DNA of 64,000 nt from Flavobacterium sp. GTDB lineage: Bacteria > Bacteroidota > Bacteroidia > Flavobacteriales > Flavobacteriaceae. Position 1 is the stretch's first letter; the number at the start of each line of letters is the position of its first letter. The stretch covers positions 1 through 64,000 of the forward strand of contig NZ_JAQSDH010000033.1 in NCBI RefSeq assembly GCF_029945805.1. Direction: 5' to 3'. The position numbers were made by a program, and so were the translations under genes. This document shows positions 60,018 to 64,000 of this stretch, piece by piece. The notes beneath the pieces were generated by a model. That model worked only from the letters and a program-made list of their open reading frames with translations, ran no database searches and was not told where the DNA came from.

Positions 60018-62417
60018 ATGATTACCAATCAAGAACTTGAATTTAAAGGCGATCAATTCCCTTCCCAAATAGTTAGTTATAATCAGGATGTGGACAGCAT
60101 CTATTTCAATACTGATAATAATGTAATTCTGAAAATTACCATACTTCGCGATAGTTTAATTCGTTTTCGATACACTACCAAAGGGTATTTTAGTAACGAT
60201 TTTTCATATGCTATTGATAAAACGCAATCGCACGGTTACAACCAACTAGAAGTTGTGGAAGAGTCGCATTATTATTTGATAAAAACCAGCAAAGTTTTTT
60301 GTAAAATACAGAAGAAAGATCTAAAAGTATCGATTCATGATATTGATGGTTTTACGATTTTAGAAGATGAAATCGGCTTTCATTGGGAAGAACATTATGA
60401 ATTTGGTGGAAATATTGTAAAGATGAGTAAAGCGTCAAAAGACGGCGAAAGTTTTTACGGAATGGGAGACAAGCCCACACATTTGAACCTGAAAGGAAAG
60501 CGTATTGAAAATTGGGCAACCGATCAATATGCTTTTAATAAAGATCAGGAACCTTTGTACAAAGTCGTGCCTTTTTATATCGGATTGCACAATCACAAGT
60601 CTTACGGGATTTTCTTTGACAATACTTTTAGAACTTTTTTTGATTTCTGTCATGAAAAAAGAAATGTAACTAGTTTTTGGGCCGAAGGTGGCGAAATGAA
60701 TTATTACTTCATTTACGGTCCCAAAATGGCAGATGTAGTTACCACATATACGCATTTAACTGGGAAACCTGAATTACCACCAATGTGGACTTTAGGGTAT
60801 CACCAATGTAAATGGAGTTATTATCCTGAGAGTAAGGTAAAAGAAGTTACTAAGAAATTTCGGGAACTTAAAATCCCGTGTGATGCCATTTATTTGGACA
60901 TTGATTATATGGAAGGTTTTCGCTGTTTTACTTGGAGTAAAGAATATTTTCCTGACCCAAAACGAATGGTTGCCGAATTAGCTAAAGACGGATTCAAAAC
61001 CGTAGTTATCATCGATCCGGGAATCAAAATCGACAAGGATTATTGGGTGTATCAGGAAGCTTTGAAAAATGATTACTTCTGTAAACGTGCCGATGGTCCT
61101 TATATGAAGGGGAAAGTTTGGCCTGGCGAATGTAATTTCCCAGATTATACGAATCCTGAAGTTAGAGAATGGTGGGCGGGATTGTTTAAAGAATTGATTT
61201 CGGATATTGGAGTAAAAGGGGTGTGGAATGATATGAACGAACCCGCTGTCATGGATGTTCCGGGGAAAACTTTTCCATATGATGTTCGTCACGATTACGA
61301 TGGAAATCCTTGCAGTCACCGAAAAGCGCATAATATATACGGAACACAAATGGCGAGAGCAACCTATGAAGGAGTGAAACGTTTTGTATATCCAAAAAGA
61401 CCATTTATAATTACGCGTTCGGCATATTCTGGCGCGCAACGGTATACTTCGTCTTGGACTGGAGATAATGTGGCGAGTTGGGAACATTTATGGATTGCTA
61501 ATATTCAAATGCAACGCATGTCAATGTCGGGAATGGGATTCACGGGTTCAGATATTGGTGGATTTGCGGAGCAGCCTTCTGGCGAATTGTATGCTAGATG
61601 GATACAGTTGGGCGTTTTTCATCCTTTTTGTAGAACGCATTCTTCTGGAGATCACGGCGAACAAGAACCTTGGTCTTTTGGAGAAGAGGTAATTGATATC
61701 ACTCGAAAATTTGTTGAATTGCGCTACCAATTATTGCCGTATTTATATACGATGTTCTGGCAATATGTGAATGAAGGTACGCCAATGTTGAAACCTTTGG
61801 TATATTTCGATCAGGATGACATGCACACGCATTATAGAACGGACGAATTTATTTTTGGGAATCAGATTTTGGTTTGCCCAATATTAGAGCCGAATGCTTT
61901 AGGAAGAAGAATGTACATCCCGAAAGGAAATTGGTACAACTTCTGGACTAATGAATTGGTTATTGGCGAAAAGGAACTTTGGGTAAAAACTGATTTTGAT
62001 CAAATTCCGATTTTCATTAAAGCAGGAGCGATTATTCCAAAATACCCAGTGCAGCAATACGTTGGGGAATTACAATTTGACGAACTGACTTTGGATGTTT
62101 ATTACAAATTAGGAAAAGAAAAATCCGTTGTTTATGAAGATGCCGAAGATGGTTACGATTATAACAAAGGTAGATTTTCATTGCGAACATTTTCATTAAA
62201 CGGAAAAGAAAAAGAGCTTATCATTCAACAACATAAAGAAGGAAGTTTTGAAACGGGGTATTCCAATTTTAACATCAACTTGAAAGCATTGCCTTTTAAA
62301 GTGCAGAGAATTGAGGTTGATAACGAAATAATCGCGTTAAATTCTGTTCAATTTAACATTGATAACACATTGAGATTATATAAAGATTTCACGGTATTAC
62401 ATATTTTTGGAGCGTAA
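60018..62417 (+). CDS. Glycoside hydrolase family 31 alpha-glucosidase
   Basis: A 799-residue alpha-glucosidase. The N-terminal beta-sandwich (to about 250) is followed by the GH31 barrel; the nucleophile lies in GVWNDMNEPAVMD, the acid/base region in HSSGDHGEQEPW, and the conserved FTGSDIGGF precedes it. C-terminal beta domains begin at about 600. There is no signal peptide, so it probably acts in the cytoplasm on maltodextrins or the glycogen made by the preceding genes. It has its own -7 box after the glgB terminator. Confidence 0.93.
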   Translation: MITNQELEFKGDQFPSQIVSYNQDVDSIYFNTDNNVILKITILRDSLIRFRYTTKGYFSNDFSYAIDKTQSHGYNQLEVVEESHYYLIKTSKVFCKIQKKDLKVSIHDIDGFTILEDEIGFHWEEHYEFGGNIVKMSKASKDGESFYGMGDKPTHLNLKGKRIENWATDQYAFNKDQEPLYKVVPFYIGLHNHKSYGIFFDNTFRTFFDFCHEKRNVTSFWAEGGEMNYYFIYGPKMADVVTTYTHLTGKPELPPMWTLGYHQCKWSYYPESKVKEVTKKFRELKIPCDAIYLDIDYMEGFRCFTWSKEYFPDPKRMVAELAKDGFKTVVIIDPGIKIDKDYWVYQEALKNDYFCKRADGPYMKGKVWPGECNFPDYTNPEVREWWAGLFKELISDIGVKGVWNDMNEPAVMDVPGKTFPYDVRHDYDGNPCSHRKAHNIYGTQMARATYEGVKRFVYPKRPFIITRSAYSGAQRYTSSWTGDNVASWEHLWIANIQMQRMSMSGMGFTGSDIGGFAEQPSGELYARWIQLGVFHPFCRTHSSGDHGEQEPWSFGEEVIDITRKFVELRYQLLPYLYTMFWQYVNEGTPMLKPLVYFDQDDMHTHYRTDEFIFGNQILVCPILEPNALGRRMYIPKGNWYNFWTNELVIGEKELWVKTDFDQIPIFIKAGAIIPKYPVQQYVGELQFDELTLDVYYKLGKEKSVVYEDAEDGYDYNKGRFSLRTFSLNGKEKELIIQQHKEGSFETGYSNFNINLKALPFKVQRIEVDNEIIALNSVQFNIDNTLRLYKDFTVLHIFGA

Positions 62418-62425
62418 AAAACGCA

Positions 62426-62433
62426 TAAATTTG
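62426..62433 (+). promoter_or_regulatory. -7 box TAAATTTG for the M48 peptidase gene
   Basis: Exact TAnnTTTG match 21 bases before the ATG at 62455. A second match (TATTTTTG, 62402-62409) overlaps the end of the GH31 gene. Confidence 0.45.
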
Positions 62434-62454
62434 TGGTTATTAAAACTAAACATT

Positions 62455-63267
62455 ATGAAAAAATATTTCACAGGCCTTTTTATTGTTGCGACAGTATTGT
62501 CTTGTTCTACTAATCCATTCACTGGAAAAAATACTTTGGCCTTAGTTCCAAACAGTGAAATCCTTCCCTCTGCGTTTGCGCAATATGGAACATTTTTAAA
62601 AGATAATAAAGTAATAACAGGAACTGCAGATGCCAATAAAGTGGTAAATGTTGGTACAAAAATTAAAGTTGCTGCCGAAAAGTGGTTGAATGCAAACGGG
62701 TACCAAGGGTATTTGAAAGATTATGCATGGGAATATAAATTAGTTGAAAGCAAAGAAGTGAATGCTTGGTGCATGCCAGGTGGGAAAATCGTTGTTTACT
62801 CCGGAATTCTTCCAATAACTAAAGACGATGCAGGTTTGGCTACTGTTTTAGGACATGAAGTTTCTCATGCATTAGCAAATCACGGTCAACAAAGAATGAG
62901 CGCAGGATTGTTACAACAAGCTGGAGCAGGAATAACCCAAGCAGCTGTTGGAAATTCAAGTGCTATGACTCAACAAATAGCCATGACAGCTTATGGAGCA
63001 ACAACACAATTTGGTGGGATGTTACCTTTTAGCAGAAGTCACGAAAGTGAAGCGGATCAGATCGGACTAACATTAATGGCAATCGCAGGTTATAATCCGG
63101 ATCAAGCCGTACTTTTTTGGTCAAGAATGTCGGCTGCTTCTGGAGGAAATGCACCACCAGAATTTATGAGCACGCACCCTTCTGATGCCACAAGAATTGC
63201 TAATCTTAAAAAATTAGTACCCATTGCAAAAGCGGAAGCTGCTAAATTTGGCGTAACGTTTAAATAA
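62455..63267 (+). CDS. M48 family lipoprotein metallopeptidase
   Basis: A predicted lipoprotein of 270 residues (signal ending VLSC, Cys17) with a zinc metalloprotease domain of the Oma1/LoiP type. The zinc motif HEVSH is at 134-138 (LGHEVSHALANHG), and the third ligand Glu is in HESEADQIGL. These enzymes remove damaged or misfolded envelope proteins. The frame extends upstream to a TTG at 62407 overlapping the GH31 stop, but the signal peptide begins at the ATG at 62455 and a promoter box lies between, so that start is used. It ends before a strong terminator. Confidence 0.93.
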   Translation: MKKYFTGLFIVATVLSCSTNPFTGKNTLALVPNSEILPSAFAQYGTFLKDNKVITGTADANKVVNVGTKIKVAAEKWLNANGYQGYLKDYAWEYKLVESKEVNAWCMPGGKIVVYSGILPITKDDAGLATVLGHEVSHALANHGQQRMSAGLLQQAGAGITQAAVGNSSAMTQQIAMTAYGATTQFGGMLPFSRSHESEADQIGLTLMAIAGYNPDQAVLFWSRMSAASGGNAPPEFMSTHPSDATRIANLKKLVPIAKAEAAKFGVTFK

Positions 63268-63289
63268 TATGTAAATTCCAAAAAAAGAT

Positions 63290-63297
63290 TATATTTG
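63290..63297 (+). promoter_or_regulatory. -7 box TATATTTG directly before the terminator stem
   Basis: Exact TAnnTTTG match whose end abuts the left arm of the hairpin at 63298. If used, transcription would start within that arm and not form the full terminator. Confidence 0.4.
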
Positions 63298-63330
63298 AAT
63301 CCTGTCTTGTTAAATAAACGAGACAGGATT
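63298..63330 (+). terminator. Rho-independent terminator after the M48 gene
   Basis: Stem of 10 Watson-Crick pairs (aatcctgtct with agacaggatt), extendable by four more including one G-U, then a T-rich run. Confidence 0.9.
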
Positions 63331-63351
63331 TTTTATTTTAAAATTATTTCT

Positions 63352-64000
63352 ATGCCAGTACTTCCTAAGGGACATCCAAAATTACTTAACGCCTGGGCTT
63401 TTTATGATTGGGCAAATTCGGTTTATAGCTTAGTTATAGCTTCCGCAGTTTTTCCGATTTATTACGAAATGATTTTCAAGGAAAGCGGTCGTAATTATGT
63501 TACTATTTTTGGAATGCAATGCAAAGACACTGCTATGATTAGTTTCGTCACCGCATTTGCATTTTTGATAGTTGCGATTTTTTCACCGTTTCTTTCTGGA
63601 ATAGCGGATTACATTGGGAACAAAAAAGCCTTTATGCGTTTCTTTTGTTATATGGGAGGAATTTCATGCATCACTTTGTATTGGTTTGATATCGATAATT
63701 TATTTTGGAGTTATACGTCTTATTTCTTTGGATTAATCGGATTTTGGTCGAGTTTGGTATTTTACAATTCCTATTTACCGGATATCGCTTTTCCGGAGCA
63801 ACAAGATAGAGTAAGCGCCAAAGGGTTCTCGATGGGTTATATTGGAAGCACCATTCTGCTTATTTTCAATTTAGCAATGGTCATGTTTCCTGATTTTTTC
63901 GGAATCGAAACGGCTAAAGAAGCTATGAAAATATCGTTCTTAACAGTGGGAATTTGGTGGATAGCTTTTAGTCATGTTACTTATTATTTCTTGCCAAAGG
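63352..64000 (+). CDS. MFS transporter, UMF1/Atg22-like (partial, runs off the window)
   Basis: From the ATG at 63352 the frame stays open for 216 codons to the window edge. The N-terminus MPVLPKGHPKLLNAWAFYDW then ANSVYSLVIASAVFPIYYEM is typical of the UMF1 family of major facilitator transporters, and SPFLSGIADYIGNKKAFMRF is the conserved loop between helices two and three. About five transmembrane helices are visible. The substrate is unknown; the C-terminal half lies outside the window. Confidence 0.9.
   Translation, partial: MPVLPKGHPKLLNAWAFYDWANSVYSLVIASAVFPIYYEMIFKESGRNYVTIFGMQCKDTAMISFVTAFAFLIVAIFSPFLSGIADYIGNKKAFMRFFCYMGGISCITLYWFDIDNLFWSYTSYFFGLIGFWSSLVFYNSYLPDIAFPEQQDRVSAKGFSMGYIGSTILLIFNLAMVMFPDFFGIETAKEAMKISFLTVGIWWIAFSHVTYYFLPK

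Noticed and set aside
1..64000. tRNA and rRNA genes
   Set aside because: The intergenic spacers were read for cloverleaf arms and conserved rRNA words; none were seen, although a full covariance search was not possible.

Overview
The window is about 64 kb of ordinary chromosome from a low-GC Flavobacteriaceae bacterium, most likely Flavobacterium or a close relative. The evidence is the gliding-motility gene gldI, lineage-typical genes (DUF5606, the ruvX-def-mazG neighbourhood, OmpA with thrombospondin type 3 repeats), many short lipoprotein signals ending in Ser-Cys, start codons without Shine-Dalgarno sequences, and repeated Bacteroidota-type -7 boxes (TAnnTTTG) upstream of genes. No rRNA, tRNA, CRISPR array, prophage or classical transposase gene was seen. 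The last gene runs off the right edge.

Layout. 0-7.6 kb (minus strand): a CsbD-like stress protein, a CDP-alcohol phosphatidyltransferase, heme A synthase, a CCA/poly(A) polymerase-type enzyme, a threonylcarbamoyl-AMP synthase, an LtaS-type sulfatase and a glycosyltransferase. 7.6-10.5 kb (plus): three envelope glycosyltransferases, two of them a tandem duplication. 10.5-17.3 kb: dapD, two META-domain lipoproteins, ruvX, def, DUF5606, mazG and an amino-acid permease. 17.3-22.5 kb (minus): two cyclophilin-FKBP fusions, gldI, a DHH phosphoesterase, crcB and rluF. 22.5-24.4 kb: cyanophycinase plus isoaspartyl peptidase. 24.5-32.8 kb: lpdA, an ABC exporter, truA, a metallophosphoesterase and a propeller-amidohydrolase fusion. 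32.8-39.3 kb: a fatty-acid beta-oxidation operon led by a MarR regulator. 39.4-48.2 kb: ion and osmotic transporters, small unknown genes, a DUF1543 frame cut by an in-frame TAG, a DUF4382 lipoprotein, OmpA and a DUF892-like fragment. 48.5-53.4 kb: long-chain acyl-CoA synthetase, a second LtaS-type enzyme and an alpha/beta hydrolase. 53.4-62.4 kb: an alpha-glucan (glycogen) cluster of glgE, maltokinase, glgB and a GH31 glucosidase. 62.4-64 kb: an M48 lipoprotein peptidase and a truncated UMF1-type transporter.

How genes work together. The MarR, HCDH/ECH fusion, thiolase and acyl-CoA dehydrogenase genes, with the acyl-CoA synthetase 9 kb away, make an almost complete fatty-acid degradation module. 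GlgE, maltokinase and GlgB are the polymer-building half of the maltose-1-phosphate route to alpha-glucan; the usual trehalose synthase is not in this window. Cyanophycinase and isoaspartyl peptidase together would take cyanophycin-like Asp-Arg polymer to free amino acids, but no cyanophycin synthetase is present here.

The most interesting non-genic structure is a nest of palindromic repeats in the glycogen cluster (57.07-57.96 kb). A solitary small GIY-YIG nuclease gene is bracketed by inverted copies of a repeat whose core is CTTCGACTGCGCTCAGGG. Further copies lie nearby, together with two copies of a second, structured repeat family (AGCCCCGATTG ... AAAGCGGGA) that occurs once more at 24.4 kb. 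A parallel arrangement occurs in the beta-oxidation operon: a broken four-helix-bundle (23S intervening-sequence type) gene is bracketed by AT-rich inverted repeats, and the same repeat pair occurs without a gene at two other spacers of that operon. Both look like small non-transposase elements, which is a hypothesis from structure alone.
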